Counted from the stretch's first letter, positions 23,701-35,022 are shown. The stretch is DNA of 64,000 nucleotides from Allolobophora icterica (GCA_963556255.1 OY744607.1:40458390-40522389), one strand, 5' to 3'. The notes: generated from the sequence alone by a model not told the origin. Numbers and translations: made by a program.

Positions 23701-24437
23701 AAACAATGATTTCACTGAATTGTTAGAGTTTATGTCTTGACATCTGCAGAGTCTGGTTCTCTCAATGTAATGTAACTGCAGTAAAAGACAGCCGCGTCCT
23801 CTCATACACACCTGGTCACAGCAGCAACAATTGTCTGTTATGTGCAACACAGTAAATAATGAGTTTCAGATGTTGGCCGCAAGCCTCGTGGTCGTGGTCA
23901 CTGTTGCCAATACTTCCCGGCATAATTGATGGCAACGATATCGATACAGTCCGCTACTCCTTCTGTTACTCTTTGCGACAATGGATATTAAAGTAACCCA
24001 TCAATTATGCTTGGGACGATCGAAAGGATCGGACCAAACTTTCATACCTGTAATTAAACAGAATTGTTTCATCACCGGCCACAGGGAAATGAGATAAATG
24101 GCCTATTTACAGGGCTGATGATGAAAGCACAATAGTTGGAATTGAAAGCTGGACTTATCTTGGGCATTATTACTTAGAAGGTTTCAATGGTCAGAGTTAC
24201 CAATGCAGAGCTTAGAGTCAAAGGCAAAAACAACACATGGCATGTGATCTACAAAAAAGTACACATTTATTATCATTTGAAGAGATGCCTTTTTGGTAGC
24301 AAATAATGTCTAATATATATAAACATTATTTTGCCATGACCTGGCAGCAGCACATACCAACACCACAATAACACAAAGAACTAAAGAACTAACAAAGATG
24401 CAAAAAATCTTCCACTAACATTTGCACAGAAGTAATT
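20728..24437 (+). other. 3' UTR of MYO18A-like gene and convergent intergenic space
   Basis: No coding exon is visible here on either strand. The likely 3' UTR runs on from the TGA. The first consensus AATAAA that I see is at 22875-22880, so the UTR could be about 2.1 kb. Contents include a GT run at about 21009-21031, a TTAA-flanked mini-element at 21190-21251, a LINE 3' tail fragment near 21835-21885 and an imperfect 14-bp inverted repeat (GGCATAATTGATGG near 23920, inverse near 23995). The SMIM20-like gene points towards this region from the other side. Confidence 0.45.
21190..21251 (-). mobile_element. 62-bp TTAA-flanked mini-element, copy 3
   Basis: Inverted relative to the other copies: it starts TACTTTAACGACGAGCTGCA and ends GCTCGTCACTGAAGTG, with TTAA at 21186-21189 and 21252-21255. 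It lies in the probable 3' UTR of the MYO18A-like gene. Confidence 0.6.
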
Positions 24438-24445
24438 AATACTAC

Positions 24446-25123
24446 CATAGGCGTAGACTCTGGGGGGGCAGCCGGGGCACGTGCCCCCCAATAATTGAGG
24501 AGCCAGGGCAATGCCCCCCAAAAATAGAGAGAATTTCTTAGAATATTAAAATATGTTAAAATACAGACAAATTTCTTCAGAAACAGAAAAACAGAGACAG
24601 AACTGAAATACTATCAGAAATTCATAATGAAAACAAAGATTTATTTTTATCTTCAATATGATACAAATTTACATGTAAACAAAACGCCCAATTTCATACG
24701 CATTGATTAATGTAACACTTAAAAAGCCTGCTGACTGTCCAGACCAGAGGTGAAAAGTTTTTTTCGGATTTGGTTTTAAATAAAACACGAAGAAAACCAC
24801 AAAATTTGTTTGTTTTTTTGTTTAAAAAAATAAATTTCTTATTTTTGTAGAAGTTTTTTAATAACATTGATTTAATGATTTTTAATTTTCGGAAATCGCA
24901 ACTGAATTAAACTGAGTTGGAGCTCTTCTTTGTCCCATTTTTCATGATTTTTATGATCCGAAATCTGAAAATCTTAAAAACAACAAAAACCATAAAAACA
25001 AAAAAACGGAAAAAACAACAAAAAAAACAACTTTTCATCTTGAAAGAAGCTTGTTTTTTGCACCTCTGGTCTAGTCTGTACAGACCCCATGCCCCCAATA
25101 TTTTGGACAAGTTTATGCCAATG
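24446..25123. mobile_element. 678-bp hAT-like element hosting a second element
   Basis: It starts CATAGGCGTAGACT and ends AGTTTATGCCAATG, matching as inverted repeats at 11 of 14 bases, and is flanked by exact AATACTAC (24438-24445, 25124-25131). G-runs follow the left end and a CCCCC run precedes the right end. It lies just downstream of the SMIM20-like stop codon and contains the element at 24745-25068. Confidence 0.85.
24745..25068. mobile_element. 324-bp nested hAT-like element
   Basis: Ends are CAGAGGTG and CACCTCTG; flanks GTCCAGAC and GTCTAGTC match at 6 of 8. The inside is AT-rich with A-runs and T-runs, which explains the Lys- and Phe-rich open frames on the two strands. It lies wholly within the element at 24446-25123 and so is the younger of the two. 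Confidence 0.65.
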
Positions 25124-25190
25124 AATACTACAGTTATGTGGAACATCATAACTGTCACAAAGCATCGTTATCTGAAATTCTAATACGATA

Positions 25191-26039
25191 TCAACCAACA
25201 ATGATCTGTGGCAAAGACTTGAATTTAGAGAGGTTACCTCCAGGTTGAACGTCTTCCTGTTGGATGTTCTTTCGTGTTTCCTTCTGAACATTTTCTAGAA
25301 CACAAATTAATATATAGAAATGGGTGCTGGCCTAGCCATGTGGATGCTTTCACATGCTTAAAAAATAAACCACATAATTTGAGATAAACGGCTTAAAGTT
25401 CAGATCAATGGCAGACCCAACTAAACCACATAAAATTTGTTTAGCAGGAGCTGCAGTTTCCTCACAGCATGTATCCTCGTTGACTGCAACCATAGATTTT
25501 CATTTCTATTGGTTTAGAGGATAGAGTGGACCAGAATAGTAGAAATTCTAGGGCCGTTTTTACTTCAATCTTTTGTCGTACCATCTTGCAAGTTGCAACC
25601 ACTACAATTCAATCCCTTGTTTTCTTCTTTGTTTTGTTAAGCTTCTACAGGAAGTAAATAAATACATAAAGTACTATGAAATCTCTGTCCACTTCATTTC
25701 ACTGACTTCATGAGTGTCAGCACAGACCTTTCCAAATAATGACTTGGAAGTGCTCCCAACACAATGTGAACAACTGTTACAAACACCGACTGATGGGCTT
25801 CTTTACTACTCAGTACAAACAATATAAATGAACTGCTACCAAAATTTTTATTTCTTAAACTATAGAAGCAATGAAATGCTAAAATAAAAAACTTTTAAAA
25901 ATAAATTAAATGATTTCTGCTTACTCCACTTGTCTGGATTCAAGTAGGGATCAATGGCAATCGGATAGAAGGTCAAACCGATAAGCCCAACCAGACCACC
26001 AATCAGTGTAGCATATCGCCATCCTACAAGCCTTGCCAT
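25191..26039 (-). CDS. SMIM20: SMIM20/MITRAC7-like small mitochondrial membrane protein
   Basis: SMIM20 (MITRAC7) is a single-pass inner-membrane protein that stabilises newly made COX1 during cytochrome c oxidase assembly (family knowledge). Two coding exons, 26039-25925 and 25294-25191 (minus), join in phase to 72 residues. The N-terminus has one hydrophobic helix, RYATLIGGLVGLIGLTFYPI, matching the vertebrate LIFGGFISLIGAAFYPI, and the second exon has QEDVQPGG against the vertebrate QEDVQPPG. The length fits the family (about 67-70). The donor is GTAAGC and the acceptor TTCTAG. An AG sits directly before the ATG, so an untranslated 5' exon is likely further right, with the LTR element at 26706-33127 perhaps in that 5' intron. 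Confidence 0.85.
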
Positions 26040-26244
26040 CTGAAACAGATCTGATTCATGTCACTCTTGTACATACAAGTAATAAATAAGGGATCTACAA
26101 ATTCTTGCATAATGAGAAGGAAATATCTCTAGTTAATCAGGTATAGGCTGAAATGGGGACTGTGGAAGTAACACACGATATGATCTCTGGTTGAAACTAC
26201 TATTTTGTGGGCTCTAACTAGTGTCAGTCCTGCAGCGGTTCATA

Positions 26245-26417
26245 CAGAGGCGTCTACACCATAGAAACCTTGGAGCAAATGCTCCATCCAAGAAATAGGG
26301 GGGGGGGGAGATCTGTCAGTGTGTGTGCCACCATTTTAGGGGGGAAGGAAGGTGGAGGGGGAAGAACAGGGGAAATGGGAAGTTGCTCCAATGACTTAGG
26401 GGGGATAGACACCCCGG
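26245..26417. mobile_element. 173-bp hAT-like element
   Basis: The left end CAGAGGCGTCTACACC and the inverse of the right end (TCCGGGGTGTCTATCC) match through GGYGTCTA, and subterminal TTGGAGCAA is inverted too. Flanks GGTTCATA and AGTTCATA match at 7 of 8. It contains long G-runs. It lies upstream of the SMIM20-like ATG. Confidence 0.6.
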
Positions 26418-26705
26418 AGTTCATAGTCTCCCATTATCACAACAGTAGCAAATTTATCTGTCTACCATCATTCTTAAATGCTTCACGATGTGGCTGACTG
26501 GTTTAACAGTCCCTGAAGCAGCTTCAAAAACTTACACTAGGTGTAGCCAGCATAAAAGTTGTCAAAACCGTAGAGATAATACCATTCCGCCGAGTCTCCA
26601 CTGATTAGACTGTCACCTAAAAATTGTCTATACTTGCCTACACATTTACCCCAATGATGATCACGATTACGTATATCTCCTTCATAGCAATAGACGCAAT
26701 AGCAT

Positions 26706-27137
26706 TGTCGTGGTCTACGCGGGTGCATGCATCAAGGGAAGAAAACCGACGCGTCAACAAGCTTGTTTACAACGCACGGAAATTTCTGCAGCAAGCTGTC
26801 AACATTAATTCGGTGCATGCAACAAGGATATACGTGTTCAGTAGGACTTTCCAGGGAAAAGTACAGTGACGTCACAGAACGTTCTGGAATCCGGGAGAAC
26901 TCTATATAAGATAGACCTGATGTACATTGGGGGCCTTTTGACGAAGATTTGTAAACGTTGAAACATTGATCGTATAACGTTCAATCGAGACCAGCCAACC
27001 TGTGTGCTGTCTACGATTGTGATATTTGATAGACGAGTTGACTTACTCTACACTTAATCGACTTTATTTTTAAATAAAGATCTTTTAATAGTTCCTTCGT
27101 TGGTTCGTCGTTGCGATCGAAGGAGTCGACCGCGACA
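26706..27137 (+). repeat. 5' LTR of Gmr1-like element
   Basis: It begins TG and ends CA. It contains CTATATAAG (about 26902-26910) as a TATA box and AATAAA at 27073-27078 as a polyadenylation signal, so the transcript start probably lies near 26935. Confidence 0.93.
26903..26909 (+). promoter_or_regulatory. TATA box in 5' LTR
   Basis: TATATAA in the context GAACTCTATATAAGATAG, at a sensible distance upstream of the AATAAA in the same LTR. It is repeated in the 3' LTR 5,990 bases later. Confidence 0.7.
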
Positions 27138-27141
27138 TTAT

Positions 27142-27160
27142 TGGTGGCAGCGGTGGGATC
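27142..27160 (+). other. Primer binding site, tRNA-Leu (acceptor GGTAGCG type)
   Basis: TGGTGGCAGCGGTGGGATC begins four bases after the LTR. It is complementary at 18 of 19 positions to the CCA-tailed 3' end of animal tRNA-Leu of the AAG/UAG class (…CCCACCGCTGCCACCA), as remembered. Confidence 0.8.
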
Positions 27161-27661
27161 ATCGGTGTTGGATCCGGTGAAGAAGACGCGAGCCGGCGGA
27201 GGAAGGAGTCAACCCGGAGGATCAAGAGACGGTCTGTTCCAGACAGCGAGCGGATCGAGACGCCTTTCTACCGTGGGAGACGGGTGAATCGGCATACGAC
27301 AGTCGGACGGACGAAGTGCGTCGTTCGGCTGAGACAGCAGAAGACAGCAGTCAACATACGGGTAAGATCCTAGGTGTTGTCGTGGCTGAGAAGGAGAAAA
27401 GAGAGTGGAGTTGCAGCCGAGTGGGAGGCAGCCATTATTTCTCTTTCAATATCTGCTGATTATTTCTTTGAAATTTGATCCATTGTTGTGATCGAGGCCA
27501 GACTTGCGTGAGCTTGTATAGTTTTTGCGTACTTGGCGAGTGTACTTCTTTGGATACTGAATAGTTGCACTTTGGGTTGTGGAATTTTCCTTTTGTGTGG
27601 CGGGTGCCGCGTGGTGTCTGTTTTTTTTTTGTTGATTGTTGTTGACTGACTGTTTGTAAAA

Positions 27662-30600
27662 ATGGAAGCGTTGACAACAGAGATGCAAGCGAATATTCGC
27701 AAAATGTCGTCTGAGCGCCTTAGGGTGTATCTTATGAAGGCAGGAAGGGACGATGATGATGTTATGTCATGGGATCGAAATCAATTAATGGAAGAATGGG
27801 CCATGGAGATTGGAAAAGAGGAAGAGGAATTTAAGGGTAGTCCAATATCTCCAACAGGAGTGGATTACGAGCTGCAGAAGCGCCGTCTGGAGTTCGAAAT
27901 CCGTAAATATGAAGAACAGAAGGAGAAGGAAGAAAGGGAGGAAAGGAGGAGAGAGGAAGAAAAGAAGGAACGGAAGGAGAAGGAAGAAAGAGAAAGGGAG
28001 GAACGGAAGGAGAAGGAAGAAAGAGAAAGGGAGGAACGGAAGGAGAAGGAAGAAAGAGAGAGGGAGGAACGGAAGGAGAAGGAAGAAAGGGAGGAAAAGA
28101 GGAGAGAGGAAGAAAAGAAGGAACGGAAAGAGAAAGAAGAAAGAGAAAAGAAGGAACGGAAAGAGAAAGAAGAAAGGGAGAGGAAGGAAAAGCAGGAAGA
28201 ACGAAATGTTAGAGATTCTTTAGCAAGTCGTACTAAGCGTTATAGTGATGCCCTCAAGAATATTCTTTGGAAATTTCCTTCCGACCCTATAGAAATTCCA
28301 GGTTTCTTTGATCACTTGGATGGTTTGTTTAATGTGTATGAGGTGGATGAAGATGTTAGAGCAAAATTATTGCTAGCCATTTTAAGTGAAAGAGCTAAGG
28401 CATTAACCATGCGCCTTACTGAGGCACAGCTCCATGACTACAAATTCCTGAAGGAGTTTTTGCTAAGGGAGTTTAAGATAAGCCCTTCAAATCTTAGAGC
28501 CCGATTTTGGTCGTTGCACAAAGCATCGGACGAATCATTTACGATCTATTCATCCAAATTGCGTGTGGCTCTTATGTATTATTTGAAAAGTAGAAAGATA
28601 ACTGATGAGTTTGATAAACTTGTAAGTTTATTGGTTGCGGATCGGCTTAAGGAGTCCTTGTCGAAGGCTTGTTTAGATTATATCTTGGCCCAAGAAAAAG
28701 AGGAGTGGTTGAGCTGTGAAGACATAGCTAATGCGGCTGACATTTATGTAGCGTCGCATGATGGTGGGAATGACTTAGTATGCCGTAGTCATCCGACACC
28801 GAAGTATAACAATTGGACGAGAGGTCAACCTCATGTTCAAGTCAATAACCAGACAGCTCAACCCAAGTCTCCCAAACCGGAATTAAGGGGTGAAGCCAAG
28901 ATAGGTGCGAGGGTGTCTCAGGAGGAGGCCAAGGTAAAGGGTCTCTGTTTCCTATGTCATCAGAAGGGTCATATGGCAAGGGAGTGCCAGACCAAACCAA
29001 GTTCTAAAAAGGTGAGTACTTGTATATCTGGGAACCCAACTGAAGAAGTGATCGACTCATGTGTTGAGAAGGTCAACGTGTTGCATGAGATACCTGAACA
29101 AGTAAAGCAAGGGAATTTATTGGATAATTCTAAACCAATAGGGTTGGAAACTGCTGTAAGGGTATACGAGAATAGTATTGATGGATTACACGAGAGGTCG
29201 TATATCAATGTACAGATTGAAGATCTCCCTTCTCAGCCAGCATTATCTGATTCAGGAGCAGAAATTTGTTGTATTGATAAGAAAGTAATTGAGTCACTAA
29301 ACTTACCCGTGATTAAACGGATTAATATAATTGGTTTTCAGGGAGAAGGATGTAAGGCAGATGTAGTATACCTACAAATGAAATTAGCTAATTCAATGGA
29401 AGGAACGACAAACATTGCGCCATCTTTGTGCGTCATGTTCGCTGCAGTCCCTGAATTAAATGAACGGGTTATTCTGACACCCCATGTTGTGGACCTATTA
29501 AGGGATAGTTCGCAATATGTAGTGATGGTAGCTGGCGTAGATCGATGTGTACAAATAAATAAAGGGGCAGAAGAAGATAACTTAGAAGTTAATATCGAGA
29601 AAAGTAACAGCAACGAATCCTTGCCGTCAGAAGTGAATGAATATTCTCAGGAGCAACTAGTTGATGATTCAGATAATTTTCTTGATGTTGAGTCAACAGA
29701 GTTCAAGTCTGATGAGGGAGTAGCGAATAATGATACTTTATTGCGTGAGCAACAGAATTGTCACAATCTTATATCTTGCTGGCAACAAGCGAGACAGAAT
29801 AAAAATAATTTCTTTATAGATAATAACCTCCTGTACCACAAAGGGGAAATTATGGGACATAAGGTTAATCAATTATGTTTACCGGAAGATAGAATCGAGG
29901 TTGTCTTGCGAGTAGCACACGATGCCCCATGTGCTGGGCACATGGCTTTTAAGGCAACGAGAGCCAGGATCAAATTAAACTTTTGGTTTCCAAGAATGGA
30001 TGAGAGGATTCGCGAATATTGTGCGTCTTGTCAAATTTGTCAACTAAGAACTCCAGTTAAAGTGGCAGATCGAGTCCCGATCACTCCTATTCCGAGGGCG
30101 GATGAACTCTGTTTTAACCATCTAAATATGGATTGTATTGGCCCTATGGTAGTGACTGGAGAATCCAACAAATCGAAACCCCAGTACAATTATGCTCTGG
30201 TTCTGGTGGACAAATTTTCTCGTTGGCCGATGGCGTATCCTCTTAGATCGCTGAATGCAAAGGGAGTTTGTGAAGCTCTGTTGCAAGTTTTTACAACTTT
30301 TTCTATTCCAAGGATCATCAGTTCTGATTGTGGTACCAACTTTACCAGTCGTTTGACGAAAGAATTCTTGCGGCGAATGGGTTGTAGTCCCAGATTTAAT
30401 ACCCCTGGACATCCTGAGGCAGCTGGATTGGTTGAAAGATGCAACCAAAGCTTGAAAACCATGATCTTTAAGCTTGCTCAATCTGATCCTCGTGGATGGC
30501 ACCAATTGTTACCGTTTGTTCTGTGGAGCCTTAGAGAAAAACCTTCAGGCACGACTCATATTTCGCCATTCACTATGGTTTATGGAACTCTTCCTCGGGG

Positions 30601-32500
30601 TCCACTTAGTGTGTTGAAGGAATCGTGGGCTGGCGAACGAAAAGTACCTCTTAACTTAGGTAAATCACCCGAAGAGTATCTCCAATCACTGAAGGAAAAC
30701 CTCGAATTCGCGAAAGTTTATGCAGATTACTATAGTGATATAGAAACAAAGCGGTATGCAGATTATTATAACTTGCGTAGTACTGACAGAAAATACGAAG
30801 TTGGAGATAAAGTAGCAGTATTAGCACCAGATTTTGGTAGTTCTAAATTTTATAGTCGATGGCAAGGACCTGCTACCGTAGTCAAGGTTAAATCCCCATA
30901 TTCTTATATAGTAGAAATAGAGGGAAAACAAAGACATTTACACGCAAATAAGATCAAGCGATACCATGAACGACTCGAACAAGCGATGATCAATAGCTGT
31001 TCAGTAATTGTTGATCAAGATGAAGAATTTGGTATAGTAGAGGTTGTAGATCAGGAAGAACGTGAACAAATAAGCCCGAGTAAGCGAATTGATCCTCTGA
31101 TTATAGCGCATCTTTCGCAAGAGGAACAGAAGCAACTTTTTGAAGTTTTGGATCGGCACACGGCAGTATTTGTGGATAAACCTGGGTATTGTCCAGTATT
31201 AGAACATGAAATTAAGATAACTCATGATTTCACTCCTAAGCGTTTAAGGGCATATAAAGTACCTGAGCTACTTAAACCTGAAGTACAACGCCAGATAGAA
31301 GAAATGTTGGCATTAGACATCATTCGACCATCGAAAAGTGAAATGGCCAGTCCGGTAGTTTGCGTTTTAAAGGGACCCAAAGGTCAAAATGGCGTTCGAT
31401 TGGCAATTGATTATCGCCATGTTAACAAATATTCTCTAGGTGATTGTTACCCGACCCCAGACATTGCTGACGTCTTACAAAAGGTGGGACGGGCAAAGTT
31501 TATTAGTGTTTTCGACGCGAAATCGGGGTATTGGCAAATTCCAGTTCGGAAAGAACATCGATAGCTTACGGCATTCGTATGTGATGCAGGACTTTTTGAG
31601 TTCACAAGGATGCCGTTTGGACTCAAGTCCGCTAGCAATACCTTTATTCGTGCTATGACCCAAGTTTTACATCCAGTGCGAAGTTTTACCGAACCATTCG
31701 TCGATGATATGGCAGTGGTTTCAATGAATTGGAATGACCATTTAGAACATCTAGAAAAATTCTTGCAAACTATTGAGGAAGCAGGACTCACTTTGAATTT
31801 AAGAAAATGTAATTTTGCACAAAACAAAATAAAGTTTGTTGGCCATATAGTAGGGTCAGGTTGTATTGAACCTGATCCAGGTAAGATCGCTACGATCAAT
31901 GATATCCATCCTCCAACAACAAAGAAAGAAGTTAGAAAGGTTATGGGTTTTTTCAGTTATTTTCGAAATTTTATACCTGCTTTAGCTGAAAAAGCACGGA
32001 TAATAACTGATTTGACACGAGATAACATACCTACGAAGGTGCCTTGGGAGCAAAAGCATCAAGAAGCACTAGATAAGTTAAAGGATGATCTCAGTAAAGC
32101 TACACAGTTGCATACCATTGATTTCACTAAGGAATTTGGTTTAAGTGTTGACGCAAGTGCCACCGCGGTCGGGTGTTGCTTGTTTCAGTGGACCGAAGAA
32201 GGTCAAGAAAAACCAATTGCTTTTGCTAGTCTTAAACTTACAGATACACAGATGCATTGGTCTACAATTGAGAGAGAGGCTTTCGCAGTAATTTGGGCAC
32301 TTAAACGATTCAAGTCATGGATATTCTTATCAAAGATAATCATTTATTCAGATCATAATCCTTTGTCTTATCTCACAGATGCAAGCCCTAAGAGTGCGAA
32401 ACTGACTCGTTGGGCGTTAGCATTGCAAGAGTTTAACGTGGACTTTCGATATCGTCCTGGACGTCAAAACACGGTGGCTGATTTCCTCTCTCGGTTGTGA
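27662..32500 (+). CDS. gag-pol polyprotein of Gmr1-like element, one internal stop
   Basis: A single frame runs from ATG 27662 to TGA 32500, interrupted only by TAG at 31562-31564. By residue of the first part (1,300 aa): Lys/Glu coiled coil about 80-180; Gag capsid-like 190-365; CCHC knuckle CFLCHQKGHMARECQ about 429; protease ALSDSGAE about 527; integrase HHCC zinc site 753-797; integrase catalytic D (NMDCIGP) about 820, D (SSDCGTN) about 886, E (PEAAGLVER) about 920; GPY/F-like module 1064-1106; reverse transcriptase from about 1180. After the stop: MPFGLKSASNTF, catalytic FVDDM near 31700, and RNase H with DASATAVG, TIEREAFA and YSDHNPL. The TAG falls between the palm's FDAKSGYWQIP block and its TAFVCDAGLFEF block, where a sense codon is expected, so this copy is probably not autonomous. 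Confidence 0.92.
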
Positions 32501-32695
32501 CTCGGATGGTGAAGGGGGGAAATGGCCCGACACACAAGGATCGAGCCCGCAAATTGTGTGGATAAGTTGACTAACTGTTGTGTTTTGTTTTGGTTGTATA
32601 TGCTGTATCGAGATGGAGTCTGGAGGCCCGGCTTGATCGTGATGACCCGTTCGGGATGGTGCTGAAGACGTGTCATCATCTGAGGGCGGAGGGAA

Positions 32696-33127
32696 TGTCG
32701 TGGTCTACGCGGGTGCATGCATCAAGGGAAGAAAACCGACGCGTCAACAAGCTTGTTTACAACGCACGGAAATTTCTGCAGCAAGCTGTCAACATTAATT
32801 CGGTGCATGCAACAAGGATATACGTGTTCAGTAGGACTTTCCAGGGAAAAGTACAGTGACGTCACAGAACGTTCTGGAATCCGGGAGAACTCTATATAAG
32901 ATAGACCTGATGTACATTGGGGGCCTTTTGACGAAGATTTGTAAACGTTGAAACATTGATCGTATAACGTTCAATCGAGACCAGCCAACCTGTGTGCTGT
33001 CTACGATTGTGATATTTGATAGACGAGTTGACTTACTCTACACTTAATCGACTTTATTTTTAAATAAAGATCTTTTAATAGTTCCTTCGTTGGTTCGTCG
33101 TTGCGATCGAAGGAGTCGACCGCGACA
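32696..33127 (+). repeat. 3' LTR of Gmr1-like element
   Basis: A second copy of the 432-bp LTR, exactly 5,990 bases after the first, with the same TATA box (from 32893) and AATAAA (from 33063). The target duplicate AGCAT follows at 33128. Confidence 0.93.
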
Positions 33128-33132
33128 AGCAT

Positions 33133-33599
33133 AATGTTTTAGCACGAAATAAACTCCAAAGTAGTAATACTGCCCTTGAAGCTGCCAAAGGACGCCATAG
33201 CGAGTTACCTTAAAAATTTATATTATCGTCCACAACGCTTAAGTAATTTAATTAGCAACCAGCAAATGCAATACAAAGATAAATTCAGTTAAAAACGTTT
33301 CTAAATACCAGTATATTTTAGAAGGAAATTTATATAATAATACTTGTTAGAAAATAACTGTAAACATGACTTGTACAACTCCTCGTGTCGTACACTCTCG
33401 TTGGTCGATATTTTTAGCACTCAGTAACTTCAGGTCTTTTTATACGACATTCCATTGGTCTCGTAAAGTTGTGCTCACCACAGTTCGCTTTCACTCGCCG
33501 TGAGGCTTGAGAAACTTCGCCAACTCCGTGTGTTTTTGAGAACCTGCTGAAACTGTACATTTTGGTACTAGGTTTGAAACGTTTTATTCTCATTTTTAC
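33133..33599. other. Non-coding stretch beside the LTR element
   Basis: No convincing exon. On the minus strand, ATGGCG near 33205 opens a short frame (MASFGSFKGSITTLEF) that ends at a stop near the insertion site. It could be an untranslated first exon of the SMIM20-like gene but nothing proves it. No clear regulatory site is seen. Confidence 0.3.
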
Positions 33600-34045
33600 T
33601 TAGTCGTAAACACAATCAATATAGGGGCCTGTGGTGGTAGCCTACTCCTGCTGCCGCCGCTTTCTCTCTCTCTCTCTCTCTCTTTAACCGTCCTCGATAC
33701 GAGGGTTGGTCGCATTGTAGACGATTCTTCGATCTCCATCCTTTCCTGTCCTCGGCTACTCGCACAACCTCTCTGTTGATAATCCCAACCAGTCGCCAAT
33801 GTTGTCCATCCACCTCTTCCTTGGTCTTCCTCTTGTTCTTGTTCCCGGAACCGTTCCATGCATAATTTCTTTCTCTAGGCAATCACCCTGTTTCCTCATT
33901 ATGTGCCCAAAGTATGACATCTTTCTTCTTAATTTTGATTGATTCCAATAGGTTCCTTTCCACCCCCGCCGTCTCCAGTACCCGCCGCTTTGAGAGCAAT
34001 CTTTTAAAACTTTTTAAAGTTTGGGTTGCCAGAAACTTCCTTACA
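33600..34045 (-). mobile_element. LINE ORF2 C-terminal remnant (APE-type, RTE/Jockey-like)
   Basis: Minus-strand frames contain KEIMHGTVPG-like, RKTKEEVDGQHWRLVGI and EDRKGWRS-like segments, the pattern 'GRPRKRWIDNI..W.G.....A.DR..WR' typical of LINE C-termini, followed by CDQPSYRG where CATNPR is usual. Frames shift between blocks, so it is decayed. A CT run at 33661-33684 lies in its 3' end. Confidence 0.65.
33661..33684 (+). repeat. (CT)n microsatellite
   Basis: A short CT run within the LINE remnant. It gives the Arg-Glu repeat in the minus-strand frames. Confidence 0.9.
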
Positions 34046-34098
34046 GCGATGGTTGACTTGAATAATTGTCTTATAAACCTACCAGAAGAACCTCAGCA

Positions 34099-34305
34099 CT
34101 GGGGCGTAACTTTGGTCTAAAAAGTGGGTGGGGGTACCAATTTCCTACATGTATACACGATGCAAGGCTGAGGCTGTGATCTCTGAGAAGGCGCAATAAT
34201 AAAAATATTCATTGGCATTGTTCAAAAAGTGGGGGGTACGGTACCCCCCAGTCCAAAAAGTGGGAGTACGGGTACCCCTCGTATCCCCCACAAATTACGC
34301 CTATG
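34099..34305. mobile_element. ~205-bp hAT-like inverted-repeat element, borders approximate
   Basis: The left end GGGGCGTAACTTTGG and the inverse of the right end (CATAGGCGTAATTTG) match at most positions, and CTCAGC flanks both sides. Inside are GGGGGTAC and GTACCCCC runs. The right end resembles the CATAGGCG ends of the elements at 24446 and 39780. Confidence 0.5.
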
Positions 34306-34525
34306 CTCAGCTGTAAACGACTTCACACGCCATCTAGAAAATATGACGTTTAAAGGGCGATGCGTGGCGAACGATTTCTTCCGAAGGATTAAACCGACGA
34401 CTCCGGCTAACCGCACAAACTAATAACTATAGTTCGATTTGATGGAAAATTTTATCTGGAGCTGTGAACACTTCGAACACGACCCGCAGATTTAGACGAC
34501 CTATTACAGCCTTACTATTGCAAGT

Positions 34526-34584
34526 ACGATCGTCTACAATTTCGTACCATATGGGCCATATGGCACGAAATTGTAGACGATCGT
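34526..34584. repeat. 59-bp near-perfect palindrome
   Basis: Arms of 29 bases, starting ACGATCGTCTACAATTTCG, pair at 28 of 29 positions around a single central base at 34555. No target duplication or coding context is evident. The rest of 34585-35022 shows no gene. Confidence 0.95.
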
Positions 34585-35022
34585 GTTCGTGTAGGCTTAC
34601 TGAGCTCAGCTGAGGAAGACAACTTGACTTTATTCAGTGTCATGCCTATTCTCGGGTACACTCTACACCAATGGACATAAAATAATATTATTATTAATGG
34701 ATTAAATCACTTGTCCATGTTCTTACTATGCCAGGATATCGAACTCAATATTTTGGCTTCAGAGTTGAACCTACAACAAAAAACTCCAAAATCCAACCCT
34801 GTCTGTCTCGTACAAAAATCACACCAAGCTTGCATAAGAATTTTCATCATACTAGCTGTGTGTACATGAATATACGAAGGATAAACTGAAAGAATTTACA
34901 AGTAAAACAGTTTCATTAAATTTATTTTCTATTGCAAACTCCGAGACACAACAAAGTCAACCAATTTCTTAGTATTTTCAAAATAATCAGAAACTTCTAT
35001 AGCGCCGGTGTAAGGCATCAAC

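Larger units (their letters stand above)
26706..33127 (+). mobile_element. Gmr1-like Ty3/gypsy LTR retrotransposon, nearly intact
   Basis: A 6,422-bp element bounded by two 432-bp LTRs (26706-27137, 32696-33127) that looked identical wherever compared, starting TGTCGTGG and ending GCGACA, with an exact 5-bp target duplication AGCAT (26701-26705, 33128-33132). It has a primer site at 27142-27160, one long gag-pol frame, and purine-rich GAGGGCGGAGGGAA just before the 3' LTR. The domain order is Gag, zinc knuckle, protease, integrase, reverse transcriptase, RNase H, as in the Gmr1 group and unlike typical Ty3/gypsy. Matching LTRs imply recent insertion. It lies between the SMIM20-like and MCFD2-like genes, opposite to both. 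Confidence 0.95.

Noticed and set aside
23910..24010. Inverted repeat around GGCATAATTGATGG as a histone-type or miRNA hairpin
   Set aside because: Arms are only about 14 bases and 75 apart, with no other support.
24907..25291. Phe-rich and Lys-rich frames on opposite strands
   Set aside because: They lie in the AT-rich interior of a hAT-like element; only the SMIM20 exon at 25191-25294 is real, in another frame.
26537..26728. Minus-strand frame ending ...YLYGFDNFYAGYT next to the LTR
   Set aside because: No family resemblance, and it starts inside the LTR; upstream flank sequence gives no consistent exon.
27810..28223. Arg/Gly/Lys-rich 137-codon frame inside the Gmr1-like element
   Set aside because: It is the +1 shadow of the Lys/Glu coiled-coil part of Gag.
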